A stretch of 10,253 nucleotides of DNA from Bacteroides sp. (GTDB taxonomy: Bacteria > Bacteroidota > Bacteroidia > Bacteroidales > Bacteroidaceae). The stretch is taken from the NCBI GenBank assembly GCA_030151635.1, contig JASLDF010000005.1:1-10253 (forward strand), in the 5' to 3' direction. Below, in pieces: positions 1-6,269 of the stretch. A model generated the notes under the pieces. It saw nothing but the letters and a program-made list of their open reading frames with translations, searched no databases and was not told the origin of the DNA. Numbering within the stretch: the first letter of the stretch is position 1; each line of letters opens with the position of its first letter. Made by a program: the position numbers and the translations under genes.

Positions 1-1
1 G

Positions 2-64
2 TTGGTTGTAGATGTTACCGTCGCACCATCAGCAGAAAAACAGGGGTTTAATGGCTTGAAATGA
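2..64 (+). CDS. C-terminal end of an unidentified upstream gene (partial)
   Basis: The frame starting at base 2 is open from the window edge to a TGA at 62-64 and gives a 20-residue tail, LVVDVTVAPSAEKQGFNGLK. Its composition looks like the end of a normal protein. The frame starting at base 1 also stays open for 16 codons but gives a Cys/Arg-rich peptide that looks less protein-like. If real, the gene would end 61 bp before the preferred pirin start and might be co-transcribed with it. The family cannot be identified from 20 residues. Confidence 0.4.
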   Translation: MVVDVTVAPSAEKQGFNGLK

Positions 65-125
65 ACAAAAGGGAGTGGAATGTGTTATAGTAGCAAACAA
101 GATTTTAACTTTACAACACAGCATT

Positions 126-1154
126 ATGAAAGTTATCCGCACGGGTTCCCTTGAATTTAGATTGGAGGTGATGAATCCATTCATTATCGCATTCCACCAC
201 ATTGACAATTATCCAGAAGGAGATGGCTTGATGTCGCCTCGAAACATACCCCGTAGAGGTTATGGAAACGGTGATTTTGATCCTGATGCCGATTGGCGTA
301 TGTATTATGGTTCTACGGTTCCTGGCTTTCCAGTGCATCCGCATCGTGGTTTTGAAACCATTACCGTGATGGTCGATGGGGTTGCCGATCATTTTGATTC
401 TAAGGGGGCGAAAGGTCGTTATGGCAAGGGCGATGTGCAGTGGATGACTGCGGGCGAGGGGGTGCAACATTCTGAGATGTTCCCTTTGGTGCATGATGAT
501 CATGATAACCGCATGGAGTTGTTCCAAATTTGGCTGAACTTGCCTAAGAATAAGAAATTTGCACAACCAAACTACAAGATGTTGTGGAAAGAAAGCATTC
601 CTGTGTTGCGCGAATTGGACGATGCGGGGAATAAATTGAAGGTGAAAGTTATTGCTGGTAAGTACAAAGATTTAGTGGCACTTGACCCTCTTCCGGCTTC
701 GTGGGCTTTCGACCCGAACAACCGTGTGAATATTTTTATGGTGAAGTTGGCACCGGGAGCGAAATTTATTCTTCCCAAACAACTTGCATCAATGAACCGA
801 ATGCTTTATTTTTATAAAGGAAATTCATTAAACATCGAAGGGCAAGTGCTAGGGAGCAAATCATTTGCGCAGTTGCAACCCGATGTGGATGTGGAAATGG
901 TCAATGGAAATGACGTGGCACATGTTTTGGTACTCGAGGGAGTGCCCATTCAAGAGCCTGTTGTGGCACAAGGACCTTTCGTTATGAATAGTTTAAGCGA
1001 GATTAAAGATGCAATTCGTGCGTACCAACAAACTGAATTTGGTGGCTGGCCGTGGGATAGACCCGACCCCGTTAATGATAAAGAGGTGGGACGATTTGCA
1101 AGTTATGATTTTGGTAAACGTGTGGAGTTTCCACCAAAAGTGATAGGAGAATAA
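126..1154 (+). CDS. Pirin family protein (bicupin)
   Basis: This is a pirin-family protein: two cupin barrels, with one metal ion in the N-terminal barrel. Numbered from the preferred ATG at 126 (342 aa), the signature HPHRGFETIT lies at about residues 71-80, followed by DVQWMTAGEG and VQHSEMF. The first two His, plus the His and Glu of QHSE, match the four metal ligands of human and bacterial pirins. The C-terminal barrel carries the GPFVMNS motif and ends with a GGWPWDRPDP segment that I associate with bacterial pirins. Known members include quercetin 2,3-dioxygenases and protein-binding regulators, and sequence alone does not say which applies here. The start is uncertain: an in-frame GTG at 75 adds 17 residues, and an ATG at 171, preceded by GGAGGTG, would trim 15. 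I chose 126 because MKVIRTGSLEFRL aligns with the beginning of the first barrel. The GNAT gene follows after 4 bp. Confidence 0.93.
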   Translation: MKVIRTGSLEFRLEVMNPFIIAFHHIDNYPEGDGLMSPRNIPRRGYGNGDFDPDADWRMYYGSTVPGFPVHPHRGFETITVMVDGVADHFDSKGAKGRYGKGDVQWMTAGEGVQHSEMFPLVHDDHDNRMELFQIWLNLPKNKKFAQPNYKMLWKESIPVLRELDDAGNKLKVKVIAGKYKDLVALDPLPASWAFDPNNRVNIFMVKLAPGAKFILPKQLASMNRMLYFYKGNSLNIEGQVLGSKSFAQLQPDVDVEMVNGNDVAHVLVLEGVPIQEPVVAQGPFVMNSLSEIKDAIRAYQQTEFGGWPWDRPDPVNDKEVGRFASYDFGKRVEFPPKVIGE

Positions 1155-1158
1155 GATT

Positions 1159-1440
1159 ATGAGCGATTACAAAGTGATTAACAATGCGACTGAAAGCCGC
1201 TATGAAATGGCTGTAGAAGGCTTTTTAGCTGTGGCCGATTATGAAACAGTAGGAAATGTAGTAGCCATTACGCACACTGGCGTTCCATCGGAATTGGGTG
1301 GACGTGGCATCGCATCGAAACTGATTTTACACGTATTGATGGATATTAAGGCTCAAGGCAAAAAGGTAAACCCTGTATGCTCGTTCGTGGCGTCGTATGT
1401 CGACAAAAACCCCGAATGGAAGCCTTTATTGGCATTGTAA
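1159..1440 (+). CDS. Small GNAT N-acetyltransferase, NATD1/YjdJ type
   Basis: This 93-residue protein fits the minimal GNAT family of NATD1/YjdJ-like acetyltransferases (GCN5-related N-acetyltransferase-like, PF14542), whose members are normally about 90-100 residues. The acetyl-CoA pyrophosphate-binding loop is ELGGRGIASKL (residues 45-55), preceded by ITHTGVP and followed by the family-typical GKKVNPVCSFVASY (67-80) and a PEW near the end. The acceptor substrate is unknown for most members. The ATG lies 4 bp after the pirin stop, with AGGAGA about 8 nt upstream, so the two are almost certainly one transcription unit. The frame is intact with no missing motif. Confidence 0.93.
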   Translation: MSDYKVINNATESRYEMAVEGFLAVADYETVGNVVAITHTGVPSELGGRGIASKLILHVLMDIKAQGKKVNPVCSFVASYVDKNPEWKPLLAL

Positions 1441-1465
1441 AAGAACAAACAACAAACCCAGGAAC

Positions 1466-1639
1466 ATGAGATTAAACCGAAAAAACATTCTCTTTTTCTA
1501 TGTGCTTACCTTTGTGGTAGTGGCATTGCTGGTCTATTTCGTTGATGCAATAGACACGGTTAGAGGAATTTTAATTTATGGTGTTGTCGTTATAGCAACA
1601 TTTGGCATCAAAAAAATACGCTCCTCGAGCAGGGATTAA
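1466..1639 (+). CDS. Small two-helix membrane protein, unknown function
   Basis: A 57-residue protein with two predicted membrane helices, at about residues 8-26 (ILFFYVLTFVVVALLVYFV) and 33-48 (RGILIYGVVVIATFGI), joined by a short acidic turn (DAID). Both ends are basic (RLNRK and KKIRSSSR), so by the positive-inside rule both termini should face the cytoplasm. I chose the ATG at 1466 because AGGAAC lies just upstream. The same frame is open back to an ATG at 1397, but that start would overlap the acetyltransferase and add a hydrophilic, non-conserved-looking leader. It is the last gene of the pirin/GNAT operon, 25 bp after the previous stop and before the terminator at 1741. I do not recognise a family. 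Confidence 0.65.
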   Translation: MRLNRKNILFFYVLTFVVVALLVYFVDAIDTVRGILIYGVVVIATFGIKKIRSSSRD

Positions 1640-1740
1640 CTTCCACGTTTCTGGTTTATTGGCGTTGCACGGCTATGTTTGCATGGTAGTGTAATCGAGG
1701 CTTTATCGCCCTTAGATTTTATGTTTTATTCCTCATTTGG

Positions 1741-1771
1741 CTTAAACTACAAGCTAGTTTAGGCCTTTTTT
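1741..1771 (+). terminator. Rho-independent terminator of the pirin operon
   Basis: CTTAAACT (1741-1748) pairs with AGTTTAGG (1756-1763), with one G-T pair and a 7-nt loop, and is followed by CC and T6 (1766-1771). It lies about 100 bp after the last + strand gene. The stretch 1640-1740 between them shows no ORF or repeat. Confidence 0.6.
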
Positions 1772-1938
1772 ATGCAGTTAAACTAACTCATTTCCGTTTC
1801 ACTATTTTTCTCATCACCCTTGCTAGTTAATAATGGAATGACCTGCAATGCCTCTGCGCATATCTACCTTTTCGTCTTGCGTTGGCCCCAAGACAAGTTG
1901 TTCTTAGCCTCGATGGTACAAGAATGATAGATCATATA

Positions 1939-1964
1939 AAGCGACTAGTATACACTAATCGCTT
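1939..1964 (-). terminator. Hairpin after the distal repeat gene (weak terminator)
   Basis: AAGCGACTAGT and ACTAATCGCTT form an 11-bp stem with one mismatch and the loop ATAC. On the - strand it is followed only by TATATGATC rather than a clean T-tract, unlike the other two copies, so termination here may be impaired. Confidence 0.45.
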
Positions 1965-1987
1965 TATATAGTTGAAGTTCTTGAATC

Positions 1988-2176
1988 TTACAGGACGAAT
2001 CTCAATACGATTCCAATGGCAAAACCTACAGCTGCTGCTTTAAGGTATGTTTGCGGATCTTGTACTTTATCTTTCTTTACAAAATAAAGGATTACACCCA
2101 CGGTAGGGATTGATGCTGATGTTGCGACCGCACGTATACCCACCTTTGCTACAAGACCTGCAATTCCTCTGCGCAT
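1988..2176 (-). CDS. Small membrane protein, chimeric copy 2 (62 aa)
   Basis: This is the promoter-distal gene of the array. Residues 23-62 (from IPTVGVILYFVKKDKV to the end, GFAIGIVLRFVL) are nearly identical to residues 20-59 of the 59-aa gene at 2615-2794. Residues 1-22 are unrelated to it and begin MRRGIAGLVAKVGIRAVATS. The result is a basic N-terminus (R2, R3, K11, R15), a probable helix at about 16-33, a basic loop (KKDKVQD) and a second helix at about 47-61. It differs from its neighbour copy at three residues: T25 for I, D36 for E and V61 for I. The ATG is preceded by AAAAGGTAGAT, a weak ribosome-binding site. No TAnnTTTG box lies in the ~75-nt spacer and a terminator hairpin sits just upstream, so expression is uncertain. 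The function and family are unrecognised. Confidence 0.55.
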   Translation of the reverse strand: MRRGIAGLVAKVGIRAVATSASIPTVGVILYFVKKDKVQDPQTYLKAAAVGFAIGIVLRFVL

Positions 2177-2247
2177 ATCTACCTTTTCGTCTTACGTTGC
2201 CCCTAGACAAGTTGTTCTTAGCCTCGATGGCACAAGAATGATAGGTC

Positions 2248-2278
2248 AAAAAAAGCGACTAGTATACACTAATCGCTT
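2248..2278 (-). terminator. Rho-independent terminator in repeat unit 2
   Basis: The same 11-bp stem as in the other units (AAGCGACTAGT / ACTAATCGCTT, loop ATAC, 2253-2278) is followed on the - strand by seven T (A-run 2248-2254 on the + strand). It would end transcription of the gene at 2302-2490 and separate it from the distal copy. Confidence 0.65.
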
Positions 2279-2301
2279 TATATAGTTGAAGTTCTTGAAT
2301 C

Positions 2302-2490
2302 TTACAGGATGAATCTCAATACGATTCCAATGGCAAAACCTACAGCTGCTGCTTTAAGGTATGTTTGCGGATCTTGCACTTTTTCTTTCTTTACAAAATA
2401 AAGGATTACACCCACGATAGGGATTGATGCTGATGTTGCGACCGCACGTATACCCACCTTTGCTACAAGACCTGCAATGCCTCTGCGCAT
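2302..2490 (-). CDS. Small membrane protein, chimeric copy 1 (62 aa)
   Basis: This is the middle gene of the array, nearly identical to the copy at 1988-2176 (three residue differences: I25, E36, I61). Like that copy it joins an unrelated N-terminal 22 residues (MRRGIAGLVAKVGIRAVATS then AS) to the 40-residue C-terminal part of the 59-aa gene. The C-terminal part has a hydrophobic stretch, a KKEKVQDPQTYLK loop and a second hydrophobic stretch. The frame is intact and the few differences do not disrupt it, which argues for recent duplication or for selection on the protein. It has its own downstream terminator at 2248-2278 but no recognisable promoter in the short leader. A weak ribosome-binding site (AAAGGTAGAT) precedes the ATG. 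The function is unknown. Confidence 0.55.
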   Translation of the reverse strand: MRRGIAGLVAKVGIRAVATSASIPIVGVILYFVKKEKVQDPQTYLKAAAVGFAIGIVLRFIL

Positions 2491-2559
2491 ATCTACCTTT
2501 CATCTTGCGTTGCCCCTAGACAAGTTGTTCTTAGCCTCTATGGTACAAGAATGATAGGT

Positions 2560-2588
2560 AAAAAAAAACGACTAGTATACACTAATCG
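2560..2588 (-). terminator. Rho-independent terminator of the 59-aa gene
   Basis: CGACTAGT (2569-2576) pairs with ACTAATCG (2581-2588), with one mismatch and the loop ATAC, followed on the - strand by nine T (A-run 2560-2568 on the + strand). Compared with the other units, a G-to-A change shortens the stem, but the T-tract is the longest of the three. Confidence 0.65.
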
Positions 2589-2614
2589 CTTTATATAGTT
2601 GATGTTCTTGAATC

Positions 2615-2794
2615 TTACAGAACGAATCTCAATACGATTCCAATGGCAAAACCTACAGCTGCTGCTTTAAGGTAGGTTTGCGGATCTTGTACTTTATCTT
2701 TCTTTACAAAATAAAGGATTACACCCACGATAGGGATTAGTACAGAAAATATAATTGCTAGTGTTCCAGCTTTTTCTTTAGCATCTTGTTCCAT
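2615..2794 (-). CDS. Small two-helix membrane protein (59 aa), probable parental copy
   Basis: The coding region runs from ATG at 2794-2792 to TAA at 2617-2615. The protein has a charged N-terminus (MEQDAKEK), a helix at about residues 11-30 (TLAIIFSVLIPIVGVILYFV), a basic loop KKDKVQDPQTYLK and a second helix at 44-57 (AAVGFAIGIVLRFV). The architecture resembles small uncharacterised membrane proteins I associate with Bacteroidetes genomes. I take this as the original gene because it alone has a complete first helix, about 185 bp of upstream DNA outside the repeat, and a consensus -7 box (2891-2898). Downstream lie its terminator and the two chimeric copies. The function is unknown. Confidence 0.7.
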   Translation of the reverse strand: MEQDAKEKAGTLAIIFSVLIPIVGVILYFVKKDKVQDPQTYLKAAAVGFAIGIVLRFVL

Positions 2795-2810
2795 GACAAT
2801 ATTAGTTTAG

Positions 2811-2826
2811 TTAAATAATTATTTAA
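2811..2826. repeat. 16-bp perfect palindrome upstream of the 59-aa gene
   Basis: TTAAATAATTATTTAA reads identically on both strands and ends 16 bp before the start codon of the 59-aa gene, in its presumed 5' untranslated region. It is entirely A/T, so chance occurrence in AT-rich DNA is possible. Confidence 0.5.
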
Positions 2827-2849
2827 TTTAAAATATCCACGTGTTTCCA

Positions 2850-2864
2850 TTTACAAATTGTAAA
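2850..2864. promoter_or_regulatory. Inverted repeat, possible operator of the 59-aa gene
   Basis: TTTACAA-A-TTGTAAA is a perfect 7-bp inverted repeat around one central base, flanked by GTGTTT on the left and CACAT on the right. It lies between the putative -7 box and the start codon, a place where a dimeric repressor could act. No regulator gene is nearby. Confidence 0.35.
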
Positions 2865-2890
2865 CACATACAATTCACAGATATAATCAA

Positions 2891-2898
2891 CAAACATA
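2891..2898 (-). promoter_or_regulatory. Bacteroidetes -7 box for the 59-aa gene
   Basis: On the - strand this reads TATGTTTG, an exact match to TAnnTTTG, about 97 nt upstream of the start codon. No clear TTTG -33 element is found 19-21 bp further upstream (the sequence there is CTTCATAC), so the promoter is only half supported. Confidence 0.4.
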
Positions 2899-2978
2899 GT
2901 AAAATATTATTAATGTATGAAGAGGTGTTATGAAAAGTATGGTGCTTGCCACTACAGGTATGGCACGTAATGTAGCAT

Positions 2979-3019
2979 AAAAAACGGGGATAATTCCGTC
3001 TGAAAGAATTATCCCCGTT
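2979..3019 (-). terminator. Strong hairpin terminator without an assigned gene
   Basis: AACGGGGATAATT (2983-2995) and AATTATCCCCGTT (3007-3019) form a perfect 13-bp stem with an 11-nt loop. On the - strand it is followed by six T (A-run 2979-2984), the classic intrinsic terminator form. The nearest - strand gene ends about 490 bp upstream and has its own terminator. On the + strand no T-tract follows directly, though a weaker stem (AAGGCAG/CTGCTTT, 3020-3043) comes next. Confidence 0.75.
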
Positions 3020-3440
3020 AAGGCAGCATGTGCAAAACTGCTTTTTGTGAACTTCTAAGTTTAAATCGCATCAAAAGTTTTACCAAAAGAACATTTATTA
3101 TCGGTGCATTTGTTTGTGTTATCCTAATTCATGCACCTTACCTAATTTCTATAACTTATGTTCATTAGTTATATTGCAAAAAGTAGACCAAAATTGCATT
3201 TGAAGATATATAAGCTTTTTAAGCCTTGTGGTAGGTATATAAAAGGTGAAGCTTCATTCGAGATTGTGTAATCATGTTGCTTTGTGTAGAAATGTGTGGA
3301 ATATAATCTCAGAAGTGGCGTGTTATACCGTAACACCTGAAAATCTAACTTGTGTTATTATTAATAAATAGACTAGGGGTCTATCTATGTAACAAAATCA
3401 GTTGGCTTCATTCTTTTATTATAAGTGGTATAATCGTATG
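3020..3440. other. Non-coding stretch with scattered inverted repeats
   Basis: No convincing ORF, RNA gene or consensus promoter is visible on either strand. It contains several short inverted repeats: GGTGCAT/ATGCACC around 3103-3138, GTGTTA/TAACAC at 3320-3336, and TTCTTTTATT (3411-3420), which pairs perfectly with AATAAAAGAA (3441-3450). The last pair sits just beyond the lipoprotein operon terminator and may belong to it. Confidence 0.4.
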
Positions 3441-3481
3441 AATAAAAGAAGCCCCATGCAATTCCGCTGAATTACATGGGG
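3441..3481 (-). terminator. Terminator of the fimbrillin-like lipoprotein operon
   Basis: CCCCATG and AATTC on one side pair with GAATT and CATGGGG on the other (3452-3481; one C/A mismatch, 4-nt loop). On the - strand the hairpin is followed by CTTCTTTTATT. It lies 30 bp downstream of the stop of the 914-aa gene. Confidence 0.75.
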
Positions 3482-3511
3482 ACAACTTAACTTACTATTA
3501 ATAGATCTAGG

Positions 3512-6256
3512 TTAAAAATTCAGTTCTTCTCCAGGTGCTTTACTCCCTTCGAATTCTGCTTTGTCAATAGCCCAAGCTAGGGCGTTGTTTATAATGATGG
3601 CATTACCTACTTCCGTACGACCTTCTTTACTATATATATTTCCATATTCAGGCTTGTAGGTTGGTAAATAGTTCCCTTTTGCAGCGTCTATCACCCAATA
3701 CGGGCAAATTGTTCCAGAGTTACCTCCGTTATTAGAGATGAAACCACCATCACCACTAAAGAAAAGATTCACTTTTAGGTGTCTAAACATGGTTAATCCT
3801 TGGTCGATACGTTCATCTTCTCGTCCCGCAAAAATACTGCGCGAGTAAACTACAATATCTTCTTCAGGCATACCCACAACAGTTCTTGTTGTAGTTGCAT
3901 CTTCTCCCCAATATTTAACACGCTGTCCGTTGATATTAAAAGGACCCTCGAAAATAGGATCTCCAGGTTGCGTAACAATGGGGTAGATGGTACCTGAACC
4001 CCCACCATCAAGCGATTTTATATCCAGCACTTTTGCAGTGCCACCCGATTGAACAGCCAATTCTGTATAGATTGCATTGAAAAGGTTTCTTACGTCCCCA
4101 TTGTCTTCGTTCATAATCAAGGCAACACCCTTTTGATGAACCAAGAAATCTGCAATAATTTTAGCCTTTTTTACGGTAATACTAAAGTTGTAGCCTATAA
4201 TAAGAATATCAGTGCTTGATAATTCTGTTCTGAGGTTATCGTCATTTGCAGTGTTTCCCATGTAATTACCGTACGAATATTGGAGTGCCTTTTCACGATC
4301 TGCAAGATTTTTGCTGTTCTTCAATTTTGTGTAGGTGCCATTATCTAAGAAAGGAGGCATTTTCACTTTGCTATCTGCACGCATGCCATAGGCTCCTTCA
4401 TAGAGTCTTGTATCTTGTGTCCATCCCTTATCCATTGCATAGCCAAAACCTGTTCCATTAGATAGCATCACCACTTTTTTACGCCTATAGACCATACTTA
4501 CAGTAGCTGTACAGTCCGAAGGAATGGTACTGTTTGGGATAATCGAGAATTTTTTCTGACTACGCAATGCCGTTTGCCCCTTCATATACATCTTCACTTT
4601 TTGGCGATAGGTGGCACTTTCAGGGTGGTTGACCATTAGCTTTTTAGGTAATCGATCTTCTCCAAAGAATGAGATTCCTTCGATGGTCTCAGTCTTAATC
4701 TCCAATCGTTTTTCGCTAACTATGTCAAAATACTTTTGATCCACACTAATTTCCACTTCAATGTAGTTGTTGGGGTTTGTTAGGTTCATATTGAACACGC
4801 CCACCACTTGTGTCGATTCACAGACAATTCGGTAGGGTGCTTTTGCCGTATTTTGAGCTACATTGACTTCAAATTGGTGTCCAACTGCATTAATAATCAG
4901 CTTGTCACGAAGAATATCGGCGGTGTTATTAACGGTTTTAGTTGTGATTTCGACCAATTGTTTACCATCTTTTTTTACGATATTAGCATTAAATCGTTCT
5001 CCACCCTTTTCCCAGCGAATACTAATTCCCGAAGTAATATCGGCTATATTAGACTGATATTGGAACGACAAAGTTTTGTCTGCTTCGGATGTTTCAAAGT
5101 ACAAGTCGGTAGTTTCCATACCAAAGTATTTCGAACCAAACACATAGCCTTGATTAATATTTTCGTCCCATTGAACCATCTCAATTTCGATGTTGGTTGC
5201 TTCACCTTTTAAGGCATCTTCTTTGGTGGGATAACCCAATCCCGTAACCTCGTTAATTGTAATGATGTATTTGTGGTTACGCAACAAATCAACTGCCTTG
5301 CGTTCTCCCTCCTCCTTAATATCAAGGTTTATTTTGTAGAAGGTCATTTCGTCTTTCTGCAACGCTTTTTTATTGTGTATGCCCACAACAAGAGTAGGGC
5401 GGAAAAGGTCATTACTTAGTGCAATTTGCTCTGGTAGGAAGGTTAAGATTGTTTTACCTTCTTCGTAATCTAGTTCTATCGGACTGTCTTGAGCATCTTT
5501 CGCGTTGTCGGTTACATTGCCTTCATTGCGGTTGTATTTTGGATTGAGTGGTAAGCTAGGTTTTGAAACACGGATGCTTGTAGCTTCATGCTTTACATTT
5601 GCAGCTTTTGGAGCCACTTGTCCATTACTCAATGAGTGATAGATGTAGGCTTTTTTCACCTCAAAGTTTCTGCTGATGTCGTACGAAAGGTCAATTCGAG
5701 CTACGGCACGCAACATCTCAATTTGTAACTTCTCAGAGGCATAACGTGTACCGAGATCTTCAGTCAATACCATTTTACTATTTTCACCCCACATTGGAAT
5801 GAGTTTATTCTTCCAGCTTCCCTTTACATTAAAAGTAAGTGATTGATAGAAGTCCTCTTTGGTAGTTTCACTTGGTTTAAGTCCCAAACCACTGATGTCG
5901 TGATTTACAATGACGACAAAATCGACTGTTTTGTTGTTGTGAGGAATGTCAATTTTAAGTGCATATTCGTTGTTTTCTTTTGATGGGACCGATTTAATCT
6001 CTTCAATTTTACAATTTCTATAGTACGTACCGTTTTCAAACAATAGCACAGAGATAAGATCCGTATCAATTTTGTAGGTATCCGCTTCAGTATATCCACG
6101 TGTTTGTACCATGTTTTCGGTAGGAACTTTCAAGTAGAAACGTAGCGTTTGCTCTTGTTTTGCTGCACCCACCAGCGAGTCGTTACTGTCGGCACATGAC
6201 GTCGCTCCAAACATCAGCAGAACGACGAACAAAAGATGTATAATTTGATTTTTCAT
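3512..6256 (-). CDS. Fimbrillin-like lipoprotein with C-terminal alpha/beta domain (914 aa)
   Basis: A predicted outer-membrane or surface lipoprotein. It has a signal peptide with lipobox ATSC (Cys21), then a fimbrillin-like region (about 35-370) with a QTRG site at 51-54, IPMWG (153-157), LRAVARIDL (182-190), RNHKYIITINEVTGLGY (326-342) and MVQWDEN (360-366), all hallmarks of the FimA/FimB/Mfa pilin superfamily. A BACON-like beta domain follows (about 378-468), then a second Ig-like domain (about 485-572; VVGVFNMN and TIEGISFFG), possibly related to DUF4906. The C-terminal third (about 594-914) looks alpha/beta, with DILIIGYN (683-690), a helix, then VALIMNEDNG, similar in layout to class I glutamine-amidotransferase or ThuA-like folds, without an evident catalytic triad. 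In type V pilins, lipoprotein precursors are trimmed after an Arg near the N-terminus; R53 is a candidate. The ATG is 13 bp after the preceding paralogue, so this is the second gene of the operon. A pilus tip or adhesin role is an inference. Confidence 0.85.
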   Translation of the reverse strand: MKNQIIHLLFVVLLMFGATSCADSNDSLVGAAKQEQTLRFYLKVPTENMVQTRGYTEADTYKIDTDLISVLLFENGTYYRNCKIEEIKSVPSKENNEYALKIDIPHNNKTVDFVVIVNHDISGLGLKPSETTKEDFYQSLTFNVKGSWKNKLIPMWGENSKMVLTEDLGTRYASEKLQIEMLRAVARIDLSYDISRNFEVKKAYIYHSLSNGQVAPKAANVKHEATSIRVSKPSLPLNPKYNRNEGNVTDNAKDAQDSPIELDYEEGKTILTFLPEQIALSNDLFRPTLVVGIHNKKALQKDEMTFYKINLDIKEEGERKAVDLLRNHKYIITINEVTGLGYPTKEDALKGEATNIEIEMVQWDENINQGYVFGSKYFGMETTDLYFETSEADKTLSFQYQSNIADITSGISIRWEKGGERFNANIVKKDGKQLVEITTKTVNNTADILRDKLIINAVGHQFEVNVAQNTAKAPYRIVCESTQVVGVFNMNLTNPNNYIEVEISVDQKYFDIVSEKRLEIKTETIEGISFFGEDRLPKKLMVNHPESATYRQKVKMYMKGQTALRSQKKFSIIPNSTIPSDCTATVSMVYRRKKVVMLSNGTGFGYAMDKGWTQDTRLYEGAYGMRADSKVKMPPFLDNGTYTKLKNSKNLADREKALQYSYGNYMGNTANDDNLRTELSSTDILIIGYNFSITVKKAKIIADFLVHQKGVALIMNEDNGDVRNLFNAIYTELAVQSGGTAKVLDIKSLDGGGSGTIYPIVTQPGDPIFEGPFNINGQRVKYWGEDATTTRTVVGMPEEDIVVYSRSIFAGREDERIDQGLTMFRHLKVNLFFSGDGGFISNNGGNSGTICPYWVIDAAKGNYLPTYKPEYGNIYSKEGRTEVGNAIIINNALAWAIDKAEFEGSKAPGEELNF

Positions 6257-6269
6257 TTCTATAACAAAG

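Larger units (their letters stand above)
1840..2738 (-). repeat. Tandem array of three ~314-bp gene-containing repeat units
   Basis: Three head-to-tail copies of one unit begin at about 1840, 2155 and 2469 (spacing 315 and 314 bp; the last ends at 2738). In - strand order each unit has about 77 nt of leader, a small membrane-protein coding region, and a hairpin with a tract of up to nine T. Coding parts differ by only a few substitutions, while the leader shows single-base indels between copies (for example GTTGGCCCC against GTTGCCCC), as expected for non-coding spacer. Unit 3 stops matching exactly at the Ile-Pro codons inside the 59-aa gene. At the left edge the first 22 bp (1840-1861) encode only MRRGIAG of what would be another copy before homology stops. 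Confidence 0.93.

Noticed and set aside
2067..2249. 60-codon - strand frame crossing the repeat leader and the distal small gene
   Set aside because: It overlaps the better-supported 62-aa frame, is Cys/Arg-rich without domain character, and is broken by the leader indels in the other two units.
1840..2738. CRISPR array or insertion sequence as an explanation for the repeats
   Set aside because: Units are about 314 bp and nearly identical throughout, with no short repeat/unique spacer pattern, transposase or terminal inverted repeats.
2930..2980. + strand 16-codon ORF (MKSMVLATTGMARNVA) with AGAGG upstream, followed by a strong hairpin, resembling an attenuator leader
   Set aside because: No + strand gene follows within range, and the hairpin has its T-tract on the - strand.
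4808..5212. 134-codon + strand frame inside the 914-aa gene
   Set aside because: Antisense shadow of a gene with clear domain structure, and no family resemblance of its own.
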